From contig CAQBGY010000208.1 of the NCBI GenBank assembly GCA_948759685.1, forward strand, positions 1 to 5,724: a stretch of 5,724 bases of DNA. The letters run 5' to 3'. Below are positions 5,696 to 5,724 of this stretch, piece by piece (the first letter of the stretch is position 1; every line of letters begins with the position of its first letter). A program made the position numbers and the translations under genes. Under the pieces are notes generated by a model. That model saw only the letters and a program-made list of their open reading frames with translations. It did not search any database and was not told the origin of the DNA. The DNA comes from an uncultured Eubacterium sp. (GTDB lineage Bacteria > Bacillota_A > Clostridia > Lachnospirales > Lachnospiraceae).

Positions 5696-5724
5696 AGATC
5701 GGAAGAGCGTCGTGTAGGGAAAGA
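5696..5724. other. Illumina TruSeq adapter contamination at contig end
   Basis: The terminal 29 bases begin AGATCGGAAGAGCGTCGTGT and continue GTAGGGAAAGA. This matches the reverse complement of the Illumina TruSeq universal adapter, recognised from memory. The segment is far more G-rich than the rest of the window and breaks the terminase reading frame exactly where it begins. It is a library artefact carried into the assembly, not phage DNA. The exact junction could be off by a base or two, because the first adapter base might also match genuine sequence. Confidence 0.97.

Overview
The window looks like the head-gene module of a tailed bacteriophage or prophage (Caudoviricetes) of an AT-rich Firmicute, probably an anaerobic Clostridia-type host. 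The evidence is low GC, strong GGAGG-type ribosome binding sites, head-to-tail packing of genes, and a terminase - portal - protease order. All credible genes are on the minus strand, so the transcript runs from high to low coordinates. The window is probably the end of a metagenome or phage assembly, because its last 29 bases (5696-5724) match the Illumina TruSeq adapter rather than biological DNA.

Layout in transcription order. First comes the C-terminal part of the large terminase subunit (4518-5695), cut off by the contig end. Its apparent ATG start and upstream stop are artefacts of the adapter. Next is the portal protein (2953-4500), whose best-supported start is a rare ATT codon behind a good Shine-Dalgarno sequence. 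A 62-residue conserved-looking small protein (2748-2936) follows. Then a GIY-YIG homing endonuclease with five tandem NUMOD1-like repeats (1192-2610) interrupts the otherwise tightly packed operon. Last is a putative prohead protease/scaffold protein (36-1142, TTG start), with a strong internal ribosome binding site that could give a separate 110-residue scaffold-like product.

The most interesting region is the 165-base leader of the homing endonuclease (about 2610-2747). A near-continuous 13-bp hairpin has a perfect extended -10 box (TGATATAAT) in its apical part. A TACCTCT stretch 5' of the hairpin is complementary to the endonuclease Shine-Dalgarno sequence 3' of it. A long structural-operon transcript should therefore hide the endonuclease ribosome binding site. 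A short transcript starting at the embedded promoter would lack the blocking strand and be translatable. This resembles the logic described for I-TevI of phage T4. The endonuclease also seems to start at ATT (or ATA), and a terminator-like hairpin follows it.

Functionally, terminase pumps DNA through the portal into a prohead whose assembly and maturation need the protease/scaffold. The endonuclease is a selfish passenger. Two tiny open frames flank it and may be remnants of a small gene it split, but this is speculative. No tRNA, CRISPR, insertion sequence or integrase is visible.
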